41,084 nt of DNA, from NCBI GenBank assembly GCA_000226015.1, contig JH154993.1, positions 16,371-57,454 of the forward strand, given 5' to 3'. Within the stretch, counting starts at the first letter, position 1. Every line of letters starts with the position of its first letter. The translations under genes were made by a program, and so were the position numbers. This document shows, one piece after another, positions 32,601 to 41,084 of the stretch. The notes below the pieces were generated by a model. That model was not told the DNA's origin. It saw only the letters and a program-made list of their open reading frames with translations, and searched no databases. Source of the stretch: Mnemiopsis leidyi (Eukaryota; Ctenophora; Tentaculata; Lobata; Bolinopsidae).

Positions 32601-35600
32601 AGAGGTCTAGTAAATCTTACCTATTTATATATTTACTTCAAGTTGACGACGATTAACACATGTTTATTGAAAGCTTCTCCAAAATCAAAACTCGTATCTA
32701 TTTATGTCTATCAACCCCCCTACAAGTTCAAGTTAAGTGTCTATACCTTTGCTGGTTTCAGTTTTTCCGGTTCCAGCAGGTCCCTCTGGTGCCCCGCCAA
32801 GCGTCAGTTTGATAGCACCCATCAGTGTGCGATAGCACCTACAGGGACAAAGTTTCAGTCTGATAGCACCCACTAGTATAAAACAGAGTATTTACAGTGT
32901 GATATCTTACAACCAGGCAATTTTCAACATTTTTCTATCAGACCCTCAAAAAATTCAATCTTTAGGTGATTGAGCGATCTTGAGTTGTATCACCACAAAA
33001 ACCGTCGAAAGGAAATACATATGAACTTAAAGAAAAAAGCGAACCTGTCAGTAAGAGGAGTAATGACAAGTCGAGGTGAATTTCCCAGGTATTCATTACC
33101 GTAAACAATTGTAGTAGTTATCATCCTGACGTTTAGGTCGGATCCCTGAAAACATAAGTTGTAGTAGTTTTTAAATAAACAAACCAGTTTTCCGGCTTTA
33201 GCTTCGCTAAAAAGTATGACAATAAAAATTCATTTAATCTAAACAAAATCTACGATACCTCCAAGTAATATCTGAGTTGGCTGATCCACTGAAAGTCGGT
33301 AACACACGACACCTGATTCTTATGGAAACTCTCTACAACATCTCTGGCGTGCACGTCAATGACGATCAGAGCACCCAGCGTGATCCGTGACATGGCCGGT
33401 AGTTTACCTCGGACCATGGCCACAATAAGGTTTATCTGACCGTTACACTTTTCTAGGTACTCTCCTACTTTTCCTGGGAGCAGTTGAAAAGTTGAGTCGT
33501 TTTGTTGGATTTTCGATCAATTTGGATTGATTTATCATCTTTATGCTATATATTTTCAACATTCCTCCAGATCCAGTATCCTCTCAGACTTTTTTTGAAA
33601 AACAAAAGTTTACGTGTTAATGTTATCAACGCTAACGATCGTGGGTACCTTCAGAGATGGCAGCCGAAACCTCAGCAGTCCAGTGGGTCTGACTCCCACT
33701 CAACACTATCTGTCCAGGCCAATCCAACACCCACTGTTCTCTGACTGTCTTGCTGTACGCCTTGATGGCTTTCTCTCCAATGTCTTTCAGACACTGCTTC
33801 ATACCGTTCTCGACCTGGGAGAGGTGTAGTAACAACAGTTGTTAGTTGGTAGTTATAGCAGATGTTAGGGATAGTAGTAGATTGTCATTTTCAACACACA
33901 CAACAAATGAAGTATTTATCAGAAGTCAGAACTAAGTCCACTATTTAAGTTGACCGAAAATCACCCAACTTGTTCATATTAGATCACACTAGTTTTATCA
34001 TTAAAAAAACAGCCGCCAGACTGAAGATTAAGAAAAAGACCTAACTACCTCAAGTAGCCACTTTTCGACACAACCCTTAGCTAAGTGGGGGTTGATAACT
34101 TTGGAGAGTCGGACCAGTTCGCTTTCACTTGATATCATCCCCGTTATTATCTGAAGATTGGAAAATTTAAAATGGTCGACAAATCAAAATAAGAAACTTT
34201 TCATGTTTTGTGGAGTTTGATTTTTATCATAAAGTAAAAGTAAGAGTGAATAGTAAAACCTGAAGGACTAATCAAAATTGTCCTACCCTTTGTTCATCAA
34301 ACTCTAACTTGGCAATTCCCTCAAAACACTTCTTCATATGAGGTTGAACTCTGGTTGGATCTTTTGTCTCAGACAATATTTCCAGCAGTTCGTCGTTTGA
34401 TAGAAAGAAGAACCGGGCGAAGTAGAGCCGCTTTACCTAAAACGGAATTGTACTGTTACTCGGATTTGCTTGTTTAAAAGCTCATTGTAGCTATAATGAA
34501 TTCGCGCAGAATAGATCAGGATATCGCTTTGGAATGCGCTTACTGACATCGATACATTCAAAACAACCAGTGACAAGGGAAGAAATGAAGTAAAAATTTA
34601 ACCGAATGTCTCTGTAAATAAATTCAAGGATCAATCACCTCAAGATAGTTGTTCAGTCCTTTGAGGATATCCTCGAGAAGATTATTATTGTGTTTCAAGT
34701 CATCCACAACTTTCTCTATCTTTGTAACGGTCAAAACGCGGGGATCAATCTAGAAATTGTATAAATCTAAATCAACAGATAGTGAATTTACTAGAAACTT
34801 TCAATCCCCGAAAGACAGCTAAGAAGGCATAAAATGAAGTGCGAACGAATGTTTCGTCTTTAAAGTGAGCAAATAAATAATGAATAGTAACTCACGACAG
34901 CCTTAGCCATGATTTGTTTCCAGTTTTTGTCGACCAAACAGAAGGATCTGCCTTCCCTCGGCATCTGCTGCATGATGTCCTCACTCGAGAAGATAGGTTC
35001 TAGATACAGCCAGGTGGCTTGACACTTTAATGCCTCGTCAATGATATCCTGTGATAGGGTATGAATTAAGTGAGAAAGTGATTATTTCAAACCCTTTTTC
35101 GGCTAATTCTTGTGATTTAAAAGGCAGGGAATCGTGAAATATGTTGAAGATGAAATAAATCCTTGATGCTCTTAAATTAAATGAGTCAAAGAGCTATACC
35201 CAGCACTCAGCTCTGAAGAAACTTATCGTAGAACTTGCTCATTATCTAACCTGTACTGTTATCAAAGTTTTCTCCCAGTGATTGCATTCTGCTTCCAGGG
35301 GCTTGATGAATGGCGATCCCTTCATTGTCTGAGTCTTCACGATATGATCGTCCAGAAGCGTCTGTAAGAATTACAAGTAAAATTTGAAAAATTTTAAATT
35401 TTTGGGTCTCCGATCGCCTTAATTTTTCATCAGTTTTAAGCACGGGCAAAATTACGGAAATAACCTGGATTTCGTCGAGAGCAGAGATGATATAAGTCCC
35501 TGTATCTCTGTAGGGGAGGAAAGTAAATACCATCTCCTTCCACTCTTCCTGCATCTTACTGAGGTTGGTTTCCAGAGTGTGCTCTTTTGTAGCAGCTGTA

Positions 35601-38600
35601 CTGATCTCTTCTAACCTCTCTATTTTATCATTGAGTTTCATGTCTATCATGACGGAGAGAGAAGAGGCGGTGTCGATCACAAACTCCTGATCCCCTTGAA
35701 ACAAGTCAGCTATCTGTAACCAATGTCTGTTTACCATCCCCGGATTACATATCACAGATAGTAGCCGCAAGTGGTCCTGGGAGAGAAGGTTTGTCAGACG
35801 TAAATCTGTGAATTCTAAAATAACAGTGTAGCTAGACTCCAGAATTATATATATATATAGCAAATTCCAGGATAATCCGAAGCCATCTGTTTATTTTCAC
35901 GTTGCTTCTGAAAAAAAGCTTGGCCTATCTTTAGGCTTCTCTAAAACAAATCTGAATACCATCAAGCAAGATTGAGATAAATACTGATAATACAGAATTT
36001 GACTATTGGAAGCATTCAGAATTTGCAGACATATTTGGTTAGATAAAATACGGTTTAGGCTTTGACAGCAAACGGCTACCTTAAACTTGGTAAGGCGATT
36101 GAGGATGTTTTCAGCACATCTTTTCGGCACTGGATTGTCGTGGAACATTTTGACAACTTTAAAGGTGGCTCTGTAGAGCTCGTTGAGTTCCTGGAAATAA
36201 AGGCGTTGAGGAAAGTATAAATGTGATAGGTGACATTCTACAGTAAACAGAAGTGTCCATGTAGGGTTTTTGATTTAATAGTCGAGATACTGACAGAAAC
36301 TTTGCACAATAACGGTGGATTACCTCTAACAGAGATTAAAGTTTAAGAATAGAATAATTCAAACTATATGACTGATTTCTGACAAAAGTTGTACATTTTG
36401 CATATCTAACATTGCATGGGCCTAAAATGCATGATATGATTAGTGATTACCTCTTCCAAAGTCACATAATTAAGTTTTAAGAATGGTCCAAACATCCAGA
36501 CTTCCATCTTCTTCATTGCCTGGGCAGCCACTCCCCAGAACGTTTCAAATGGTTCTGAAAGGTTTCAACTGCATATCTTAGTTCGTACTTTGTCAATAAA
36601 ACAAAGTTCTATAGTAAAAACTCAATTTTACGTGATTTTAAATATCACGTGATTGAAAATGTCAAAATTTAATTTACAAAATTGCAGCGCTTGACAGTGG
36701 AATAAAACGTAAGGTAACAAACCAATATCGATGAAGATTCCTTCTAGGGCTTGTCCGTTTAAAGGTTCTCTTCCGAGCAGACTCTGCTCTTTACGTATCT
36801 AAAAATAAAATACGTACGTGTTTACTTGGAAATACATACGTATTTAATTTCGTATCGTCAATTTAAGAAAATGAATTAAAGCATGAAAAATGCAAGACAG
36901 CTAACAAAAACTGCACCTCATCCAGTTCGTTTCGCCCTCCGTCCAAGTCGCTGTGGAGATTGCTAAACTGCTCCACGTTCCTGTCGATATCCTCTATCGC
37001 TTTGTTATTGGAGAAGTCTAACTCTTTTATATCCTCCGCCACTATACTCCTGTAGATTCGTTTGTTTGAAAGCTATTTGAACATCAGCAGGCAGCTAAAA
37101 AATACGCATTGACAGATTTCGTTCACGAAGAATTTGAGACTTCACTGATAAGAAGGTCTCAAAACAATATGCGATAGAAGGCAGAAAGATTGAAAATAAA
37201 AATCCAACCATTTCGTCACATGTTGCTCAAAAAGTTTGATTCGTTCCCGAAGTTCGGTGTTAGCCAAATCCTTCTTGTGGCTAAGTCTGTTCCGACTGAG
37301 CTGGATGATAGGCTTGATCCTGGCTGGCCAGCCGAATGTTATCGAGTGTAGCTTGAAGTCTTCCTCGTTAAGATCGCTGTACCTAGGATTTAGATTAACG
37401 TTAGATCGCCACTCAACGGCTGTTTTATATTAGAGCCCCGCGTTAGATTCAACTATGTAGATAAAGTGAGTATAAAACAAAACGATAAATCAAAGAGGTT
37501 AATTTGCAGATGAGCTGCGGTACAATAAATGCCAATAATACAGAGCGGCTGTTAGATCTTGGTTGTTACCATAAAGGTTTGACAGTGCAAGTGCTGCAGT
37601 CAAACAAGTTATTGATAGACAATTGCCCAGTATATTGCACTATAAATACTATAATACTGCAGCTGCCTAACACTAAAAATAAAGAAAAAATGAAAAAAAG
37701 AACTTTTAAGAGAGAAAAGAACAAGAAGATCCCAGTACTCACTCTAGAAGGAACAGCACATTTTTCTCTGCTTCCAACAGCTTGGTCTCCAGTTCCTTAA
37801 ACACTACCTCTTCTGTTTTCTGAACGTACTGATTCAGTTCAATCAATTCCTGAGTCGTCTGGGTGGGAAGAAGTACTGTTTCTGATATCTCGTCAAAACT
37901 CCGGCAGATCTCTTTCTGATACAATCGGTTACCTAGGATATATATCTCGTCTAAACTACGACGTATCTTTTTGGTAAACGATTTCCTACAAGATTTTGAT
38001 ACGGCTAACGTACTTTTAAATTGAAACATATTCCCTTACAAGCTTTCATTTAAGTAATTTTTCGTGTGCGTTGCTATAAAAATTCAAAACATTGTCATGA
38101 TTATCTATAGAAAGCTATAGAAAGTTAGATAATAGATATATGAATGATCTATTGATCTACCATGAAGGACATAGTCAGTTATGGTGGCCATCAGATCGTT
38201 TACTCCATCTGACAGTCTCTTTTGGGCTGGAGTTAGGTCCAGGTGGATCAGATTCAGATTAACCGATCTGCAATGTGTTATGTAATATGGATTGAATCTA
38301 GTTTGTTCCCATCTTCCTTACGATTCTTCTGTGTTTAGACTTTATTCGGCCCGGGCTAACTGCCAAACCCTTAGGTGTTCTTGTCCCATGCTTTAACGAC
38401 TTGAAATACTACAATATTCTACATTCCATAAAAAGTTCCCTGGAAAAACAGCAAAATAGAAAAACAGATCACTTAAAGAGGTGTATCTCTGGAACATACT
38501 CTGGCATCCTAGCTATCTTCATACGTGTTTCCCGTAAGGACAATATCTTCTCCTCAAATGACACCAAACAATAAGAATCTTGAACAACTTGCTGGACCAC

Positions 38601-40073
38601 ACGTTCTTCTTTACCGTCAACAAACTTCAGTAAATCGTCGAACACCTGTTCAAATGATAGATATTAGGTCACCTCTCACATGCACACAATATTTGACCCC
38701 TGTGTTCCAGTTTCGAGCTTAAAATCGGATATCCGATACATTTCTAATTTACCACATTTTGTCACTTGTTTACATCTATTATTCTGTAACGCATTTTGAC
38801 GAGATGATATCCGGATATCATCTCGTCAAAATGCGGATATATCCGTCTAACGCTCTTACGAAACGCTGGAGAGCAGCAAAGCTGCGATCAGTGAGCGTGC
38901 TCGAGTCGGGTATAACATCGACAAACATCTTCCATTTAAAACTATTTTTGACCTCGGCAAACGTATTTTTTAGCCGAAATCAGCTAGTGAGGTCTCTTTC
39001 ACTTACCTAAATAATTTTTTGCAATGGTCCCTCCTTATGTTCACAACAAAATTGTTGTGCTAGTAGTCAATAGCTAAACCGTATATAATTGTAACATATA
39101 TATCGTTTTTCTAATTCTGATTGAAATAAGTATGTTTGAACTGAAACAGTGCCTGCTGTTTTATTACCTGTATAAGTTTAAATGGACCATCAAAGTTGTG
39201 TTCAATAACTAGCTGCATTCGCATCACAAGCTCAATGTAGTAGTAGTTCATTCTGTTGATCTAGGGAAATATGCTGCTTTAATCTTCAGGACAACGTCTT
39301 AAATGATTTCGATTCGTCAAGAATTCATGAGTAATAAAATAGAAAATCTCAAATTAAGGCTCATGAAAATCAAAGTTCAAGTCCCACAGTCCACACAGAT
39401 AGTAACTTACGGATTTAAGTTTAGCGTTGGAGCGGTTGTTTGGGAAGATGCTCTTCTGCAGACAAGGTATCTGAGCTATAATGTCCATTATGTCATCGAC
39501 AAATGTCTCCAGCACAGGGTAAACAGTTTCAAGGGGCGGATTGAACAATATTTGACCGTCAACAATGTCCACCTGATTATTGGAAAATAAATTTGGAATT
39601 TAAATTTCTCTCCTAGCCTAAAGCATCCGCTATTTGGATTGTCAGTGCGAATTGCAACCGGTTGGTATCCTAAGTATTCTTCGTGACTAAACCCTTAAAA
39701 ACTAATGTAACAACACTTTACTTTTACCAGACTAAAACATGTAGAACTAACAACACCACTCACCTCAACTTTGACAAGAGGGTTACTCCACTTCTCCTCT
39801 CCAGAAGGAAATCCGGCTACGCCACCCTGACCTGCATTGTTAACATACACATTCCCGTTCTCGTATCTCGATAAGAACTCTGCAATTTCCTTGAAAAATG
39901 TGTACAACATGCCGCACAGGTGTCTGCTCATCAAGGCGGCAATCGTGTCGAAGAACTTCACAATGTACTCGGACGAATGACTTGAAGTGGTGGTTCCTCG
40001 GTAGTGATGTGGTAGTAATTCCTCCCAGTAGTCTAGGTTAGCCATTACTATCTTCCGACAGTCGGCTATGTAC
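15205..40073 (-). CDS. DNAH: Axonemal inner-arm dynein heavy chain (DNAH3/7/12 group), 5' end outside window
   Basis: I traced 55 consecutive coding exons with compatible phases and GT-AG borders, giving about 3700 residues ending ..[14 protein letters not shown]. Their coordinates are in the six block entries that follow. Order: N-terminal tail, linker, AAA1-AAA4, coiled-coil stalk with microtubule-binding tip, AAA5-AAA6, C-terminal domain. The protein is the ATP-driven, minus-end-directed motor of ciliary inner dynein arms. The C-terminal third reads closest to the single-headed DNAH3/7/12 group ([51 protein letters not shown]). The QLDD ending and QAISLGQ lean towards DNAH12, but only a tree could decide. 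Full-length relatives have about 4000 residues, so roughly 300 N-terminal residues are missing and probably lie right of the window. No stop or frameshift was found, so the gene looks intact. An unrelated GPCR gene sits antisense in its largest intron. Confidence 0.96.
15930..16110. other. Dynein intron segment open on both strands
   Basis: The intron 15878-16252 contains a minus-strand frame (about 60 codons; motif [20 protein letters not shown]) and a plus-strand ATG frame ([17 protein letters not shown].., 35 codons) over the same bases. The base composition is more coding-like than in neighbouring introns. I cannot identify either frame. It may be a captured gene or transposon fragment. 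Confidence 0.25.
20959..23034 (-). CDS. DNAH: Dynein heavy chain, stalk and microtubule-binding exons
   Basis: Exons: 22935-23034, 22588-22676, 22299-22418, 22047-22202, 21640-21906, 21224-21430, 20959-21086. The first coiled-coil helix ([33 protein letters not shown]) leads to the microtubule-binding tip ([34 protein letters not shown]). The second helix returns ([20 protein letters not shown]) into GLGGEKSRW of the AAA5 entry. The donor of 22935-23034 (AAAT/GTCCCA) is weak but is the one that keeps the phase with the next exon. Confidence 0.92.
23046..23225. repeat. GTGAAATGAGTGAG minisatellite in dynein intron
   Basis: About 12 imperfect copies of a ~15-bp unit (GTGAAATGAGTGAGG with variants GGCTGAGG, AAGTCAAG) in the intron between exons 23416-23530 and 22935-23034. 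It has no coding role. Confidence 0.88.
23416..28217 (-). CDS. DNAH: Dynein heavy chain, AAA3-AAA4 exons
   Basis: Exons: 26758-28217 (1460 bp, by far the largest), 26471-26605, 26134-26285, 23416-23530. AAA3 has Walker A GPTGTGKS (28003-28026) and Walker [15 protein letters not shown]4 has GIGGSGRSS (26917-26943). The Arg in place of the usual Walker A Lys there is common for AAA4 of axonemal dyneins and is not a defect. The last two exons read [28 protein letters not shown] and FQPWPSDAL. Between these last two lies the 2603-bp intron holding the GPCR gene, a poly-G run and no other dynein sequence. Confidence 0.95.
23549..23566 (+). repeat. Poly-G tract
   Basis: A run of about 15 G residues just outside the splice acceptor side of the dynein exon ending at 23530, inside the intron that hosts the GPCR gene. 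On the transcribed minus strand it is a C-run that acts as the pyrimidine tract about 20-35 bases before the acceptor. Confidence 0.85.
24543..25944 (+). CDS. Class A (rhodopsin-like) GPCR nested in a dynein intron
   Basis: Four exons, 24543-24612, 24753-24905, 25026-25154 and 25295-25944, join in phase to give 333 residues. All introns are GT-AG with TTTTTCAG-type acceptors. TM1 has the conserved Asn (about residue 31). TM2 is [17 protein letters not shown], with Asn where most class A receptors have Asp 2.50. Cys88 is the TM3 disulfide Cys. Exactly 24 residues later, where DRY should stand, the sequence is Ser-Ile-Leu (112-114). TM4 has ISWLIPF, the second loop has a Cys, TM6 has CACWLPF and TM7 has VNPLTY. 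The opsin retinal Lys is absent (Tyr at that position). The tail is Gly/Ser/Asp-rich with SGGGG. The ligand is unknown. The nested position on the opposite strand of the dynein intron is clear from the flanking exons 26134-26285 and 23416-23530. Confidence 0.85.
25945..26133. other. GPCR 3' flank inside dynein intron
   Basis: AT-rich, with no further exon. No canonical AATAAA is found directly after the GPCR stop on the plus strand; the dynein exon border (donor) lies at 26133/26134. The GPCR transcript must end here or overlap the dynein exon in antisense. Confidence 0.45.
28525..32838 (-). CDS. DNAH: Dynein heavy chain, AAA1-AAA2 exons
   Basis: Exons: 32747-32838, 32155-32324, 31763-31909, 31204-31405, 30771-30881, 30417-30550, 29994-30245, 29589-29720, 29302-29469, 29054-29182, 28770-28891, 28525-28616. 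AAA1, the main ATPase site, has an intact Walker [10 protein letters not shown] at 32757-32783 and the Walker B-like CFDEFNR in the next exon; [17 protein letters not shown] follows. AAA2 has the P-loop GATLGGKTS in exon 29994-30245, then [18 protein letters not shown] and [14 protein letters not shown]. The exon that carries the AAA1 P-loop is small, and part of its 5' end is duplicated in the adjoining intron (see findings). Confidence 0.94.
33045..36190 (-). CDS. DNAH: Dynein heavy chain, linker domain exons
   Basis: Exons: 36080-36190, 35465-35776, 35251-35361, 34896-35048, 34639-34749, 34287-34436, 34049-34150, 33649-33814, 33259-33473, 33045-33145. They encode the mechanical linker that swings over the AAA ring during the power stroke. 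Landmarks are [34 protein letters not shown] (in two pieces across the text), [18 protein letters not shown], and [16 protein letters not shown] leading into AAA1. Eight of the ten exons are whole-codon lengths, so exon-skipping there would keep the frame. The remaining two are 33649-33814 (166 bp) and 33045-33145 (101 bp). Confidence 0.93.
36451..40073 (-). CDS. DNAH: Dynein heavy chain, N-terminal tail exons
   Basis: Exons in transcript order: 39764-40073, 39411-39572, 39168-39260, 38500-38645, 38161-38267, 37743-37932, 37209-37382, 36917-37049, 36723-36798, 36451-36554. They encode the tail that binds intermediate and light chains and docks to the axonemal doublet (motifs [42 protein letters not shown]). 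The acceptor of the first exon is uncertain: TTGACTGTAG ending at 40074 is used here, but the frame stays open to about 40145 and an alternative acceptor there is possible. The exon ending at 38500 uses a GTATGT donor; reading through it would add a short non-family extension and a stop. The exon ending at 37209 uses a weaker GTTGGA donor, which splits a Trp codon. Confidence 0.9.
38790..38835. repeat. 46-bp perfect palindrome
   Basis: CGCATTTTGACGAGATGATATCC followed at once by its exact reverse complement; the centre lies between 38812 and 38813 and there is no loop. The arms are the right terminus of the MITE family (TTGACGAGATGATATCC). It lies in the dynein intron between exons 39168-39260 and 38500-38645. 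Confidence 0.95.
38796..38924 (-). mobile_element. Long MITE copy in a dynein intron
   Basis: Starting with the palindrome arm, the sequence continues ATATCCGTCTAACG, CTTACGAAACGCT, AGCTGCGATCAGTGAGCG, GAGTCGGGTATAAC and ends ATCGACAA. This is the family consensus in reverse orientation with a duplicated, inverted left terminus. No target duplication could be read at the outer borders. Confidence 0.6.
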
Positions 40074-40193
40074 CTACAGTCAATTATTTTACTCCTCCTT
40101 TTCCTTCTGGTTTCAGTTTTGGTCAAGCCCTCCGGCTTCCAAAAAATTAGGATTGATCATAGAATTTGTTTAAAATGTTAAATTTTTTCCCGT

Positions 40194-40232
40194 ATCTTGC
40201 CATTTGGGCCCGAAGGGCCCAAATGGCAAGAT
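40194..40232. repeat. Perfect inverted repeat, 18-bp arms
   Basis: ATCTTGCCATTTGGGCCC, then GAA, then the exact reverse complement GGGCCCAAATGGCAAGAT. It could form a strong hairpin. Together with 40245-40264 it may be the end of a nonautonomous element. Confidence 0.93.
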
Positions 40233-40244
40233 TGTGTTGATACG

Positions 40245-40264
40245 TTTTGTGCACGTGCACAAAA
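40245..40264. repeat. 20-bp perfect palindrome with E-box core
   Basis: TTTTGTGCACGTGCACAAAA, perfectly self-complementary, with a central CACGTG. It lies 13 bp to the right of the 40194-40232 inverted repeat. It could be a bHLH-type binding site, but equally a transposon terminus. Confidence 0.75.
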
Positions 40265-41084
40265 AGTACAAAACAAGGGTTGGCGATCGACAGCGTAAAT
40301 CGGGGTATTTTGGAATATTAGCTCAAAAAGTGTCCGTCCGTACGTCTGCGCGCACGTCCGCGCGCACGCTCCTTTATCAAATGCAAATATGTATACAACT
40401 ACATTATAGGTTTTAACTGCCTGAGGCCGCATAGCATAATGGATTTGACATCTGCATCAATGCATCATCATGATTATGAAATGTATACATAATTGCCTTG
40501 GAACAACTGCAACAAGATGTACGATCAAAGAACAACAAGTAAAAGTAAAGTCGATCAAAATTCTTTTAAACTTAAGTTTAACTGACTTTTGTCGAATGAC
40601 AGATGTCAGATTAAGAAATGAATGTAACACGAACAAAGCTCCGAACAAATATTTTGAACGACTAATTCATGAAACGCCAAAAGCGTAAAAACAACGCAGT
40701 ATGAATAAATTATGAAGGCAGCACATACAATACAATAATGACGACGTCATGCAGAGTTAAGATATTTGAAACAAACTATGCAAAGAACGCACAATTGTGT
40801 TCAAACTTTGCGCGTGCAAATTTTCAAACATGGCTGCATCAAACGGCTGCATTAATTCGCGCGTCTGCATTTACACTTGCCGATGCAGAACAATAATAAC
40901 TAACCGAAGTTATGTCTGGTACGAGGTTGTCTTTTTTCATTCCTCATTTCGCAAAGTTTAATGACAGTAAGCGACGGCATGATACGGGAAATTCAGCGGT
41001 CGCCTGACACAATTAAAGCGGCCGCAATTCTTGTTCTATTAGTAAGGGATTTTTTTAATAAAACGATGTTATATATATATATAT

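Larger units (their letters stand above)
40074..41084. other. Right-edge region upstream of the visible dynein exons
   Basis: No further dynein exon was recognised. The region holds two palindromes (listed separately), a GC-rich run with CGCGCGCACG motifs near 40345-40370, AT-rich sequence and a TA dinucleotide run at the edge. It is probably an intron or 5' flank of the dynein gene. Confidence 0.45.

Noticed and set aside
40178..40648. Further N-terminal dynein exons on the minus strand
   Set aside because: Translated frames are Cys/Arg- or Leu/Ile-rich from repeats and palindromes and do not resemble dynein tail sequence.

Overview
This is eukaryotic, animal DNA. The evidence is a 55-exon axonemal dynein heavy chain gene with GT-AG introns, plus genes for GPCRs, a Ly6/uPAR-domain protein and an Arf exchange factor of the GBF1 type. 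Moderately AT-rich sequence, short introns (mostly 100-500 bp), many conserved introns, and several MITE and tandem-repeat families suggest an intron-rich invertebrate, perhaps an early-branching animal such as a cnidarian. The sequence alone does not settle the species.

Layout, left to right. Positions 1-2605 are tandem arrays built on a TACTACTGGG-like unit, interrupted by a decayed FLYWCH/MULE transposase remnant (minus strand, 851-1259). Next come a lone 3' piece of an LGR-type GPCR (minus, 3559-4012) and a single-exon secreted Ly6-domain protein with a Lys-rich tail (plus, 5161-5865). Four exons encoding the C-terminus of GBF1 follow (plus, 6757-8071). Positions 9.4-12.9 kb form a CpG-richer nest of short inverted-repeat elements. 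They include a MITE family for which I could read five exact target-site duplications of 8-9 bp. An intronless type II membrane glycosyltransferase with a ricin-type lectin domain lies at 13008-14750 (plus).

From 15205 to the right edge region the minus strand carries one gene: a single-headed inner-arm axonemal dynein heavy chain of the DNAH3/7/12 group. I traced 55 consecutive coding exons with matching phases, about 3700 residues, from the N-terminal tail to the stop codon. Only roughly the first 300 residues appear to be missing, and they probably lie beyond the right edge. Its 2.6-kb intron at 23531-26133 hosts a complete four-exon class A GPCR gene on the opposite strand. The dynein stop codon and its last codons form the first unit of a frame-preserving 30-bp tandem repeat, which puts three in-frame stops in a row.

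The genes do not form an obvious pathway: dynein (cilia), GBF1 (Golgi trafficking), glycosyltransferase (Golgi), GPCRs and a Ly6 protein (surface or secreted). The most notable new-looking items are the very short MITE family with perfect target-site duplications, the repeat that duplicates a stop codon, the nested GPCR with a degenerate DRY motif, and a 46-bp perfect palindrome inside a dynein intron.
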